This document shows, piece after piece, positions 18,970-27,512 of a stretch of DNA of 64,000 nt (within the stretch, counting starts at the first letter, position 1; each line of letters opens with the position of its first letter). A program made the position numbers and the translations under genes. The notes beneath the pieces were generated by a model, which was given only the letters and a program-made list of their open reading frames with translations, was not told where the DNA came from and did not search any database. Origin of the DNA: Fodinicurvata sp. EGI_FJ10296. Its GTDB lineage: Bacteria; Pseudomonadota; Alphaproteobacteria; DSM-16000; Inquilinaceae. Location of the stretch: positions 248,001-312,000 of the forward strand of contig NZ_JBFCVL010000006.1 in the NCBI RefSeq assembly GCF_040712075.1. Reading direction: 5' to 3'.

Positions 18970-20172
18970 ATGAAGGCAGGCAGATTTGTTTTCCTGGCTG
19001 GTTCATGTGATCATGTCCCGCCAGGAACAGAAAGAGTCAGCTTCGATAATTTTTTAAGCGCGCGAGACGCAGAGTCGATTGCCCGCGCGCTGGCGAGCAG
19101 CTCTGTCTGGCGTGAATTTCGCGAAGCGGTCCTCATTGTACGGACCGAACCGGAAGCACGCATCGCCGTAGCCGGGTACTTCGATGATTCGGATGAGGTG
19201 CGGCTGCAGTACCTGCTTCACCGCATCCAGGATGACCTGCCGAGGCTTCACCATGTCGGCTATGATCAGGCGCAAGCTGACTGCCTGCACCTGGCCTCTC
19301 TACTGCAGGCGCGTTTCGGAAGCGCTGCCCGGGATGAATTTCAGTATGCCGCGATTCCGCGAGGCGGGCACATCGTCCTTGGAATGCTGGCCTATGCTCT
19401 CGACCTGCCCGCCGAACGCTTTACGCTCCCCGACTCGGCCCCCAACTCGCCTCAGGTCCCGCTGGTCGTCGTCGATGACTGCGCCCTGAGCGGCGCCCGA
19501 TTCAAAGGCTTCTTGCCCAGGCTTGCAAGCGACAACATCATCTTCACACCACTTTATTCCCCACCGGCATTGCGCCGCGCGATCGTTGAGCGGGAGCCGC
19601 GCGTGCTGGATTGCCTGAGTGCAAATGACCTGGAGGACGAAGCGCCCGTCCGGCAAGGTGCAGGATATGCGGACTGGCTGGAATTCCAGCGGCAAAGAGG
19701 CGGCGATGGCGGCTACTGGTGCGGTCAGTACCCCCCCTTCGGCTTTGCCTGGAACGAACCGGATGTCGGATTCTGGAATCCGGTGACCAGCCGACGGGAG
19801 AAGCACTGGAATCTCCTGCCACCCGAGCTTTGCCTCAAGAACCGGATTGGCTGGGATCCCGATGCCGCGCGGATCCAGGTGAACAAGGACGACACGGGCC
19901 CCATCGTTGTCGGCAAGGGCGTGCTTTATGCCGATTTTGGCGACACCATTCTTGTCGGCGAGGCCAGTTCGGGGCGCACCCATGCACTCGATAATGTCGG
20001 GGCCGACATGTGGCGGGCCCTGGTGACAACCGGCGACACCAGACCCGCCCTTGCCGTCTTGCGCGCGGCTTATGATGTAGACGACGCCACCCTCGGCCGC
20101 GACCTCCAGGCCCTTGCCGAAACCCTGTTCGGCAAGGGGCTTCTGCAGCGGAGACAAGACGGTGACGATTGA
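18970..20172 (+). CDS. Phosphoribosyltransferase-like protein fused to PqqD-like RRE
   Basis: A 400-aa two-domain protein. Residues ~95-215 look like a type I phosphoribosyltransferase: 'AAIPRGGHIVLGMLAYAL' (PRGG at 130-133) and the PRPP-loop-like 'VVVDDCALSGARF' (166-178). Residues ~315-395 look like PqqD: 'HALDNVGADMWRALVTTGD' then 'LGRDLQALAETLFGKGLLQR'. I infer that the RRE brings the lasso precursor to a PRPP- or ribose-phosphate-dependent reaction; no such activity is proven. ATG 18970 is poorly placed relative to the SD AAGGAGAAGG (18941-18950), which better suits a GTG at 18957 in another frame that stops at 19010. Ends overlapping the kinase gene. Confidence 0.78.
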   Translation: MKAGRFVFLAGSCDHVPPGTERVSFDNFLSARDAESIARALASSSVWREFREAVLIVRTEPEARIAVAGYFDDSDEVRLQYLLHRIQDDLPRLHHVGYDQAQADCLHLASLLQARFGSAARDEFQYAAIPRGGHIVLGMLAYALDLPAERFTLPDSAPNSPQVPLVVVDDCALSGARFKGFLPRLASDNIIFTPLYSPPALRRAIVEREPRVLDCLSANDLEDEAPVRQGAGYADWLEFQRQRGGDGGYWCGQYPPFGFAWNEPDVGFWNPVTSRREKHWNLLPPELCLKNRIGWDPDAARIQVNKDDTGPIVVGKGVLYADFGDTILVGEASSGRTHALDNVGADMWRALVTTGDTRPALAVLRAAYDVDDATLGRDLQALAETLFGKGLLQRRQDGDD

Positions 20173-21190
20173 TCGAGGTTCAAGGGCGGTCGCGGCGCCG
20201 TCACTGCGACGCCATCGACTGTATGGCCTCACCATGGCGAGCGACTTTCCCTTCCGGAATCGCCTGTCGAAGGGCGATGGTGCGCCTGATCTTGTCTTCG
20301 CCCGCGTCCGCGAGGCGCCGGAGGACTTCGACCCCGATGCGCAGTTGCCGGTATATGTCAGTCCAATTCGTCCGGGTGACAGCGTGCCATTCTTTCGCAT
20401 CTATGTATTGCGTGCCGGCACCCCGGACGAGGTGCTGGTACTCAACTACCCGGAGTCGGCCGACCATTTTCTTTATCTTGACCGCATCGTCACGCATCGG
20501 CGCCATCCGACCTCCGACTACCTCGTCGAGATTCAACTGCTCGGCGACGTATTCTCGGTCTGGCTGGAACGCCGGGGGGTGATCGCGCTGCACGCCTCGG
20601 CGGTTGTGATCGGCGACGCCTGCATCGGGTTTCTGGCCAGCAACAAGGGCGGTAAGACGTCGCTCGCCGCCAGCCTGATGCAGACGGACTGCCCACTGCT
20701 GACCGACGACATCCTGCCGCTCGAAGCGACGGCCGGAGGCGTGGTAGGTCATCCCGGTTTCCCGCAAATGCGGATGTGGCCCGACGTAGCGGACCATTTC
20801 CTGGCCGACTGGAGCGATGCGGAAACAGTTCATCCGGCCTTCACCAAGCGCCGCATCGATGTCTGCCCACAGCGACTGGGAGCCTTTCACGATCGGGCGG
20901 TGCGTGTGGCGCGCCTTTTCGTGCCGGAAATGATTGCTGATGACAGCCAACAGGTCGAGATGGAGCGCCTGTCCACGCGCGAGGTCCTGGCGTATTTGCT
21001 GGGCAATTCCTTCGCTGTCGATTGGGTTGACGCATTGGGGTGGCAGAAACGGCGGCTGAATCTTCTCGCCCGAACAGCAACCACGGTTCCCGTCCTGCGT
21101 TTGCGCTATCCCCGCGGTATGGATCGGTTACCGGAGGTGCGGCAGGCGATCCTCGACAGTTGCACCCAGTCGGGCTGCGCGCACCGTTAG
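20162..21190 (+). CDS. HPr kinase-like protein of lasso cluster
   Basis: A 342-aa protein resembling the C-terminal catalytic domain of HPr kinase/phosphorylase. It has 'GVIALHASAVVIGD', the P-loop-like 'ASNKGGKTS' (159-167, Ala where the first P-loop Gly normally is) and 'CPLLTDDILPLEA' (Asp182/183). Homologues in paeninodin-type lasso clusters phosphorylate the C-terminal Ser of the precursor. Here the precursor ends in Arg, so the target must differ or the protein may have another role. GTG 20162, overlapping the previous stop by 11 bases and preceded by GGAG, is chosen as start; ATG at codon 25 (MASDFPFRNR) is an alternative. Confidence 0.82.
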   Translation: MTIDRGSRAVAAPSLRRHRLYGLTMASDFPFRNRLSKGDGAPDLVFARVREAPEDFDPDAQLPVYVSPIRPGDSVPFFRIYVLRAGTPDEVLVLNYPESADHFLYLDRIVTHRRHPTSDYLVEIQLLGDVFSVWLERRGVIALHASAVVIGDACIGFLASNKGGKTSLAASLMQTDCPLLTDDILPLEATAGGVVGHPGFPQMRMWPDVADHFLADWSDAETVHPAFTKRRIDVCPQRLGAFHDRAVRVARLFVPEMIADDSQQVEMERLSTREVLAYLLGNSFAVDWVDALGWQKRRLNLLARTATTVPVLRLRYPRGMDRLPEVRQAILDSCTQSGCAHR

Positions 21191-21413
21191 GCAGGCAGCG
21201 CCTCCCGGTCTGGCGTAACCGAACGGTACCGCAACATCCGGGGACGCCGGCGAGAAGTTGCGATCTGCTTCAGGATCCGCTGCATTCGCCCATGCCAGCG
21301 GCAGGGTAGGGCCGGGCAGGGCAGAACCGGGCGTCTCGCAATGCCGGCCCGGGATGGTGTACTCTGGTGCCCGCGGTTCGAAGAAACCGGATCAGGCAGC
21401 AGGGAGGCCCGGC

Positions 21414-22262
21414 ATGACGGCGGACATCATCGATTCGCATCTTCACCTTTGGGACACGGATCATCTGGACTATGGCTGGCTTGCCGCAGTGCCGCCGATC
21501 AACAGGCCGCATCTTCCAGCGGAAGCGATGCCGCTCATGCGCGAGGCCGGTGTCGAAAGTGCCGTTTTCGTTCAGGCGGAATGCCGCCGCGATCAGTCCG
21601 TCGAGGAGGTCCACTGGGTATCCGGCCTGGCGGCGCAGGGAATGCCGATTCGCGGAATCGTCGCGTGGGCGCCGTTGGAAGCTGGCGACGACGCCGCACC
21701 GACCCTTGATCGGTTGGCCGAAATACCTCTGGTGCGCGGCGTGCGGCGCCTCATCCAGGATGAGCCGGATCCCGATTTCTGCCTTCGGGAAGAATTCATT
21801 TCGGGCGTGAAGTTACTCGGTCGCTATTCGTTGTCCTTCGACATCTGCATCCGGGCGAGCCAATTCGATGCCGCCCTCGGTTTCGCCGCCAAATGTCCCG
21901 ATATTCCCATGGTTCTCGATCATCTGGGCAAGCCGCCAATTGCCAGCGGCGATCTGCGGGAATGGCGGCGTCAGATGCGAGCCCTCGCGGCCATGGATCA
22001 TGTATTTGCGAAACTCTCCGGCCTGGCAACCGAGGCTGGGAGCGACTGGACGGTCGCCAATCTTGACCCCTGCCTGGACGTCGCGCTTGAAACGTTCGGA
22101 CCCGACCGCCTTATGTTCGGCAGCGACTGGCCAGTTTGTACACTGGCGACAACCTACCCGCAGTGGGCTGCCGTTATTAAGGAATATCTGGCGAAACTGT
22201 CAGAGAGCGAGCGCCGCGCTGTCCTGTCGGAGTCCGCTTCCCGGTTCTACCGGCTCGCCTGA
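21414..22262 (+). CDS. Amidohydrolase family protein (COG3618, sugar lactonase-like)
   Basis: A 282-aa TIM-barrel hydrolase. 'IIDSHLHLWD' at the N-terminus provides the HxH metal ligands, 'MVLDHLGKP' another His, and 'LMFGSDWPVC' the conserved Asp near the C-terminus. The family (amidohydrolase_2, COG3618) includes L-fuconolactonase and L-rhamnono-lactonase, so a sugar-lactone substrate is likely but not certain. ATG 21414 has GGGAGG nine bases upstream; the in-frame upstream part back to 21258 is not family-like. It stands alone between the lasso cluster and a polyamine-type ABC operon. A link with the rhamnose locus 5 kb away is possible but that locus already has the phosphorylated route. 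Confidence 0.85.
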   Translation: MTADIIDSHLHLWDTDHLDYGWLAAVPPINRPHLPAEAMPLMREAGVESAVFVQAECRRDQSVEEVHWVSGLAAQGMPIRGIVAWAPLEAGDDAAPTLDRLAEIPLVRGVRRLIQDEPDPDFCLREEFISGVKLLGRYSLSFDICIRASQFDAALGFAAKCPDIPMVLDHLGKPPIASGDLREWRRQMRALAAMDHVFAKLSGLATEAGSDWTVANLDPCLDVALETFGPDRLMFGSDWPVCTLATTYPQWAAVIKEYLAKLSESERRAVLSESASRFYRLA

Positions 22263-22781
22263 TACGGGGAAGCCTCATGCACGTGAATCGCGAGCGTATA
22301 ACGGTGAATGCCGGCAAATCCGCGTATCATCTTGCTTTCGAGACTAGTGATTGAGATAAATGCTACTGACCGCAGCTGGCGCAGGGTGTCATCTGAAGCC
22401 GACTGCCGTAGCTGGAACGACCGGGTGGCAAAAAATGCACAGCATCATTACCCATGAAAGGAAATGGTTCATGGTTTGAGCACGAAGTTTTTTGCCCAGT
22501 ATCCGTATTATTCACTATGAATCAGTTCTAAACTCCCCGATTCGGCGCGGTGTATCCCGTAAACGGTACAACAATGCTGTCCGATATTTGGCCGCCATGA
22601 CGGCCTCTCGGCAGCGTCCGGGTCGGACCGTATCAATTTTTGCTTTGACATAAGGTGGCTGCGGTCATTTAATCGATCAAATGCTGGATGAACGGCGTGG
22701 TTGAACAGGGCGGCGAGGGTGCAATCCTATTGTGGTCCTCTCCGGCTACCGGCTGGGCAATAACTAGAAGAGAGCGGCTGC
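22263..22781. promoter_or_regulatory. Intergenic region with probable sigma-70 promoter for ABC importer
   Basis: A 519-base gap, AT-richer than its surroundings. TTGACA at 22645-22650 and TTTAAT at 22668-22673 with 17-base spacing form the best sigma-70-type promoter seen in the window; it points into the ABC operon starting at 22782. A 25-codon frame from 22276 was considered and not called. No other gene is seen. Confidence 0.6.
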
Positions 22782-23873
22782 ATGCCTGAAACGGACGATG
22801 GATTTGTCGAATTCCGTAATGTTCAGAAAAGTTATGACGGCGAAACACTTGTCGTCAAAAACCTGAACCTCTCGATCGCGCGGGGCGAGTTCCTGACAAT
22901 GCTGGGGCCGTCCGGATCCGGTAAGACGACATGCCTTATGATGCTCGCCGGATTCGAGTCGGCGACATTTGGCGACATTGTCCTGAACGGAAGTGCGATC
23001 AATTCCGTGGCACCGCACAAGCGGGGCATTGGCATGGTGTTCCAGAACTATGCCCTGTTTCCGCATATGACAGTCGCCGAAAATCTTGCTTTCCCTCTGC
23101 AAGTCCGGAAGATGGACAAGGCCACGACCGCCGAAAAGGTGAAGCGTGCGCTCGATATGGTCGAGCTCGGGGAAATGGGCGGGCGTCGACCCGCTCAGCT
23201 ATCGGGCGGACAGCAACAGCGGGTCGCGGTCGCCCGTGCTCTGGTCTTTGAACCCGATCTGGTGCTGATGGACGAGCCGCTGGGCGCGCTCGACAAGACT
23301 CTGCGTGAGCAGATGCAGTACGAGATCAAGCACATCCATGAAAGCCTTGGCGTCACGGTCGTGTATGTGACGCACGACCAGACCGAAGCTCTGACGATGT
23401 CGAACCGCATTGCGGTTTTCGACGACGGTATCGTGCAGCAGTTGGCGCCGCCCGAAGATCTGTACGAGCGTCCGATGAATGCTTTCTGTGCTGCCTTTAT
23501 CGGCGAGAACAACCGGTTTCACGGAACCGTGGCTGAGATCAACGGCGATGAGTGCGTGGTTCGGCTTGCCGACGGGACGGCGATCAGAGCCCTCAAGGTC
23601 AATGTTGACAAGAAGGGTGATCGGACGACGTTGTCGTTGCGGCCAGAGCGGGTCGAGATCGCGCCGGAGGCTGGTACCTATCCAAATGTCGTGCCGGCTC
23701 GTGTCAAGGAACTGATCTATTTGGGCGATCATATAAGAACCCGCGTCTCCGTTTGTGGAAACGACGATTTCATTGTCAAGGTGCCGAACGCCAGCCGCCA
23801 CGCAAGGTTGACGGTCGGTGATACCATCGATGTTGGGTGGTCTCTCGAAGATTGCCGCGCGCTGGACGGCTGA
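22782..23873 (+). CDS. Spermidine/putrescine-type ABC transporter ATPase (PotA-like)
   Basis: A 363-aa ATPase that powers import through the two permeases downstream. It has Walker A 'GPSGSGKTT', the Q-loop 'VFQNYALFPHMTVAEN', signature 'LSGGQQQRVAVARAL', Walker B 'LVLMDEPLGALD', the switch His in 'VYVTHDQTEALT' and a C-terminal TOBE-like domain from about residue 280. Length and the 'APPEDLYERPMNAFCAAFIGENN' linker are those of PotA and related polyamine/opine ATPases. The exact ligand cannot be read from it. First gene of an operon with binding protein and two permeases. Confidence 0.92.
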   Translation: MPETDDGFVEFRNVQKSYDGETLVVKNLNLSIARGEFLTMLGPSGSGKTTCLMMLAGFESATFGDIVLNGSAINSVAPHKRGIGMVFQNYALFPHMTVAENLAFPLQVRKMDKATTAEKVKRALDMVELGEMGGRRPAQLSGGQQQRVAVARALVFEPDLVLMDEPLGALDKTLREQMQYEIKHIHESLGVTVVYVTHDQTEALTMSNRIAVFDDGIVQQLAPPEDLYERPMNAFCAAFIGENNRFHGTVAEINGDECVVRLADGTAIRALKVNVDKKGDRTTLSLRPERVEIAPEAGTYPNVVPARVKELIYLGDHIRTRVSVCGNDDFIVKVPNASRHARLTVGDTIDVGWSLEDCRALDG

Positions 23874-24047
23874 CTCGCCTCTGTCACTCGACAGGTCGGG
23901 TAGGTTGTTCGGATCAGCCGATCGGTAAGCGGGAGAAGACTGCGGTAGGCTGTATATGGCGGGCACCAATGTGTCCGCGGCCGAGCAGCCGGGCGGGGAT
24001 CGAATGCGCGATACCCGCTCACGAAAATCAATGAGGAGGCTTTATTA

Positions 24048-25157
24048 ATGCGATCAATCGCACTTTCGACGACAGTTCTTGCGGCTGGCGGACTGCTGGC
24101 ACTCGGCGCCGGTTCGGCCAATGCGCAGGAAACGAGCCTGACGGTGGTTTCCTGGGGCGGTGCTTATTCCGAGAGCCAGCAGCGCGCATACCATAACCCC
24201 TACATGGAAGCCAATCCGGAGATCGAGATCGTCAACGACGACAGCTCGGCCAATGCCCTTGCCGGTCTGCGTGCGCAGTCGCAAGCAGGCAACGTCACCT
24301 GGGATCTGGTTGACATGCTTCCGTCCGACGCGCAGCTGGCCTGTGATGAAGGTCTCCTGATGGAGATCGATCACGACGAGATGCTTGCGCCTGCGCCGGA
24401 CGGAACCCCCGCTTCAGAAGATTTTCTGCCGGGCTCGCTGGGGGACTGCTTCATTCCCCAGATCGTCTACTCGACGATCATGTCGTACAACACCGACATG
24501 TTCCCGGAAGATGCGCAGCCGTCTTCGATCGATGATTTCTTCAACGTCGAAGACTATCCGGGACGTCGCGCCATTCAGGACCGTCCTGCCGCCAATCTCG
24601 AGTGGGCGCTTTATGCCGACGGCGTGGCGATCGAAGATATCTACGATGTCCTGGCGACCCCCGAAGGCGTCGATCGCGCCTTTGCCAAGCTCGACACGAT
24701 CAAGGACGAACTGGTCTTCTGGACCGAAGGCAGCCAGGCGCCGCAGCTGCTCGCCGACGAGGAAGTTTCGTTTGCGACCGGCTACAATGGCCGGATCTTC
24801 AACGCCGCTGAAGTCGAAGGTCAGCCCTTCGCGATCATCTGGGACGGTCAGATCGTGGAATGGGATGGCTGGGTCGTGCCGCTCGATACGCCCAACCTCG
24901 ACGCCGTGATGGACTACCTCTATTGGGCGACGGACACCCAGCGACTGGCTGACCAGGCCAAGTACATCTCGTACGGTCCGGCGCGCGCGTCCTCTGCGGA
25001 CCTGGTTGGTGAGCACGAAGATCTGGGTATCGATATGGTCGAGCATATGCCGACCAATCCCGATAACTACTTCGCGCCAATTCTGCTCGATAACAACTTC
25101 TGGGCGGATTATGGCGACCAGCTGCGGGAACGGTTCAGCAACTGGATGCTGCAGTAG
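24048..25157 (+). CDS. Periplasmic substrate-binding protein, polyamine/opine type (PotD-like)
   Basis: A 369-aa exported protein. The first 26 residues form a signal peptide ending 'GSANAQE'. The mature part starts 'TSLTVVSWGGAYSESQQ' and contains 'TWDLVDMLPSDAQLACDEGLL' and 'PQIVYSTIMSYNTDMF', as in group D binding proteins for putrescine, spermidine and related cations. It would capture the ligand and hand it to the PotB/PotC-like permeases. The SD GAGGAGG precedes ATG 24048 and is strong, as expected for an abundant binding protein. A stable hairpin follows at 25186-25211. Confidence 0.9.
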   Translation: MRSIALSTTVLAAGGLLALGAGSANAQETSLTVVSWGGAYSESQQRAYHNPYMEANPEIEIVNDDSSANALAGLRAQSQAGNVTWDLVDMLPSDAQLACDEGLLMEIDHDEMLAPAPDGTPASEDFLPGSLGDCFIPQIVYSTIMSYNTDMFPEDAQPSSIDDFFNVEDYPGRRAIQDRPAANLEWALYADGVAIEDIYDVLATPEGVDRAFAKLDTIKDELVFWTEGSQAPQLLADEEVSFATGYNGRIFNAAEVEGQPFAIIWDGQIVEWDGWVVPLDTPNLDAVMDYLYWATDTQRLADQAKYISYGPARASSADLVGEHEDLGIDMVEHMPTNPDNYFAPILLDNNFWADYGDQLRERFSNWMLQ

Positions 25158-25185
25158 TCCGCTTCCGCGGTATTACTTTGACGGA

Positions 25186-25211
25186 GGCCGGTCCGCAAAT
25201 GCGGGCCGGCC
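25186..25211 (+). other. Intercistronic hairpin after binding-protein gene
   Basis: An 11-bp stem (GGCCGGTCCGC / GCGGGCCGGCC, one G-T) closes a four-base AAAT loop. No T-run follows. Such hairpins after binding-protein genes commonly protect the upstream mRNA end so the binding protein is made in excess over the permeases. Inference from position and stability. Confidence 0.6.
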
Positions 25212-25267
25212 AGCGTTAAAAAATCACCCAGGTTACGACTGCCCCCTAAGGCCGGAGCTTTGAGCGG

Positions 25268-26554
25268 ATGACGACGGTAGAGCACGCAGAAAATCAAGTC
25301 GCCGATGGCGCCGCGGCACCCAAGCTCGTCACGGCGGACGGCGTGCCGCTCAAATCCAGCCTCAAACGTGCGGAACGGCGCAAGAAGCTGGCAGCTTTTT
25401 TCCTGGTAACACCACTGCTGCTATTTATCATCGTTACTTTTATTTTGCCGATTGCCTCGATGCTGTGGCGCAGCGTCGACAATCCGGCCCTTGTCACATA
25501 CCTTCCCAATACCGTTGAAGCCATCGAAACCTGGGACGGTGACGGCCTGCCCGACGAGGCGGTCTACGCTGCGATGGTCGACGATCTGATCGTGGGCGGC
25601 GAGAACCGGACAATCGGACAGGTCGCTGTTCGCCTGAACTACGAGATGAGCGGTGCAAGAAGCCTTTTCTCCGGTTCGGCGCGTAGAGCCGATGAACTTG
25701 AGCCGCCCTACAAGGAAGCGCTGATCGACCTCAATCCCAATTGGGGCGAAATATCAACATGGCGGATCATCGAGCGCGAGGCCTCGCCGATTACGGCGAG
25801 TTACTATCTTGCCGCGGTCGATATGGGCTACGGCGAAGACGGCAGCGTCCAATTTCAGGACGAAAATCGTAGAATTTATCTGCCATTGTTCGGGCGGACG
25901 CTCGTTCTGAGCATCTCGATCACACTGACGACATTGGCGCTTGGATTCCCTATCGCCTATCTGCTGGCAACGTTGCCGATGCGATACTCGAATCTACTGA
26001 TGATCTTCGTGCTGCTGCCGTTCTGGACGTCGCTGCTGGTGCGAACGTCAGCCTGGATCGTGTTGCTTCAGCAACAGGGCGTCATCAACGAGATACTGGT
26101 TTCACTGGGTTTGCTGTCTGACGATAACCGCGTTCAAATGGTTTATAATGCGACAGGGACGGTCATTGCGATGACGCATATCCTGTTGCCGTTCATGGTG
26201 TTGCCGCTCTACAGCGTCATGAAAACCATTCCGCCGAGCTATATGCGGGCTGCCTGTTCGCTGGGTGCCCATCCTTTCCTGGCCTATTGGCGGGTCTATG
26301 TGCCGCAGACCGTGCCCGGTATCGCGGCGGGGGCCATTCTCGTCTTCATTATCTCCATCGGCTATTACATCACCCCGGCCCTGGTCGGCGGACAATCGGG
26401 GCAGTTGATCTCGAACCTGATCGCCCACCACATGCAGTCATCCCTGAACTGGGGGCTTGCAGCGGCGTTGGGCTCGATCCTCCTGGCCGGCGTCCTGATC
26501 CTTTACTGGCTCTTCAACCGGCTCGTCGGTGTGGAAAAGCTGAAATTCGGTTGA
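25268..26554 (+). CDS. ABC transporter permease, PotB-like
   Basis: A 428-aa inner-membrane permease. A short N-terminal cytoplasmic stretch is followed by the first membrane segment (about residues 45-65). A large periplasmic insertion of about 150 residues comes before the remaining segments, a feature of a subset of polyamine/opine permeases. The EAA loop region 'AACSLGAHPFLAYWRVYVPQTVPGIAAG', which contacts the ATPase, is clear near residue 320. Pairs with the next gene to form the channel. Confidence 0.9.
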   Translation: MTTVEHAENQVADGAAAPKLVTADGVPLKSSLKRAERRKKLAAFFLVTPLLLFIIVTFILPIASMLWRSVDNPALVTYLPNTVEAIETWDGDGLPDEAVYAAMVDDLIVGGENRTIGQVAVRLNYEMSGARSLFSGSARRADELEPPYKEALIDLNPNWGEISTWRIIEREASPITASYYLAAVDMGYGEDGSVQFQDENRRIYLPLFGRTLVLSISITLTTLALGFPIAYLLATLPMRYSNLLMIFVLLPFWTSLLVRTSAWIVLLQQQGVINEILVSLGLLSDDNRVQMVYNATGTVIAMTHILLPFMVLPLYSVMKTIPPSYMRAACSLGAHPFLAYWRVYVPQTVPGIAAGAILVFIISIGYYITPALVGGQSGQLISNLIAHHMQSSLNWGLAAALGSILLAGVLILYWLFNRLVGVEKLKFG

Positions 26555-26576
26555 GCGAGAGAATAGGAACAACATC

Positions 26577-27428
26577 ATGGCACTTCCGTCCTATACGTCG
26601 CCGATCGAACGGGTTTGGCATTATTCCTATCTCGTGATTTGCGGGCTGGTCTTCTTCTTCCTGATGATGCCGATCATCGTGATCATCCCGCTGTCCTTCA
26701 ATGCCGAGCCGTATTTCACCTATACCCGCGAGATGCTCACGCTGAACCCGGAAGGATACTCTCTGCGGTGGTATCAGGACTTCTTCGGCAGCGAGCGCTG
26801 GATGTCCTCCATCAGGAACTCTCTGATCATCGGCGTTGCATCGACATTCATAGCGACGACGTTGGGAACCATTGCCGCGCTGGGCCTGTCGCGCAGCCAC
26901 ATGCCCTATCGTGGCCTGCTGATGGGTGTCCTGATTTCACCGATGATCGTTCCGCTGATCATCTCGGCGGCTGGCATGTTCTTTTTCTATTCATCGGTCG
27001 GTCTGGCTCAGAGCTTTCTTGGCGTCATTCTCGCCCACGCCGCATTGGGGACGCCATTCGTCGTAATCACGGTGACGGCGACATTGTCCGGCTTCGATCA
27101 GAGCCTGATCCGGGCATCGGCCAGCCTTGGCGCAAATCAGACAACGACGTTCTTCAAGATCATCCTCCCCTTGATAACGCCCGGCGTGATCAGCGGTGCC
27201 CTGTTCGCCTTTATCACATCCTTTGACGAAATCGTTGTCGTGCTCTTTGTTGCAGGTGTCGAGCAGCGAACGATCCCCCGCGAGATGTGGTCTGGTATTC
27301 GGGAGTCGATCAGCCCGACGATCCTGGCCGTTGCAACATTGCTGGTGCTGATCTCGGTGCTGCTGTTGACCACCCTTGAACTGCTGCGCCGCCGGAACGA
27401 ACGTATTCGCGGCATCCGTCCGACCTGA
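26577..27428 (+). CDS. ABC transporter permease, PotC-like
   Basis: A 283-aa six-helix permease, second half of the transporter channel. The EAA loop is 'RASASLGANQTTTFFKIILPLITPGVISG'. The N-terminus 'VCGLVFFFLMMPIIVIIPLSF' (with Ile in the sequence) is the first membrane segment. It starts 22 bases after the PotB-like gene with no better ATG. Last gene of the importer operon and convergent with rhaK; the 84-base gap contains an imperfect GGCAAC/GTTGCC hairpin that may serve either strand. Confidence 0.9.
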   Translation: MALPSYTSPIERVWHYSYLVICGLVFFFLMMPIIVIIPLSFNAEPYFTYTREMLTLNPEGYSLRWYQDFFGSERWMSSIRNSLIIGVASTFIATTLGTIAALGLSRSHMPYRGLLMGVLISPMIVPLIISAAGMFFFYSSVGLAQSFLGVILAHAALGTPFVVITVTATLSGFDQSLIRASASLGANQTTTFFKIILPLITPGVISGALFAFITSFDEIVVVLFVAGVEQRTIPREMWSGIRESISPTILAVATLLVLISVLLLTTLELLRRRNERIRGIRPT

Positions 27429-27512
27429 GGAAGTCTGACGCAGGGCAAATGCGCGGTGCCGGGCAACAACGGCGCCGCGTTGCCAAATGAGGGTGGCGCT
27501 ATGCCCGCGCAG

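Noticed and set aside
12387-21413. Lasso cluster as an island integrated at the CAU tRNA
   Set aside because: No integrase and no repeat of the tRNA 3' end was seen downstream, so integration at this tRNA is not supported.
22276-22353. 25-codon frame downstream of the COG3618 gene
   Set aside because: Only a weak SD, no conserved features, and nothing in the context suggests a small protein.
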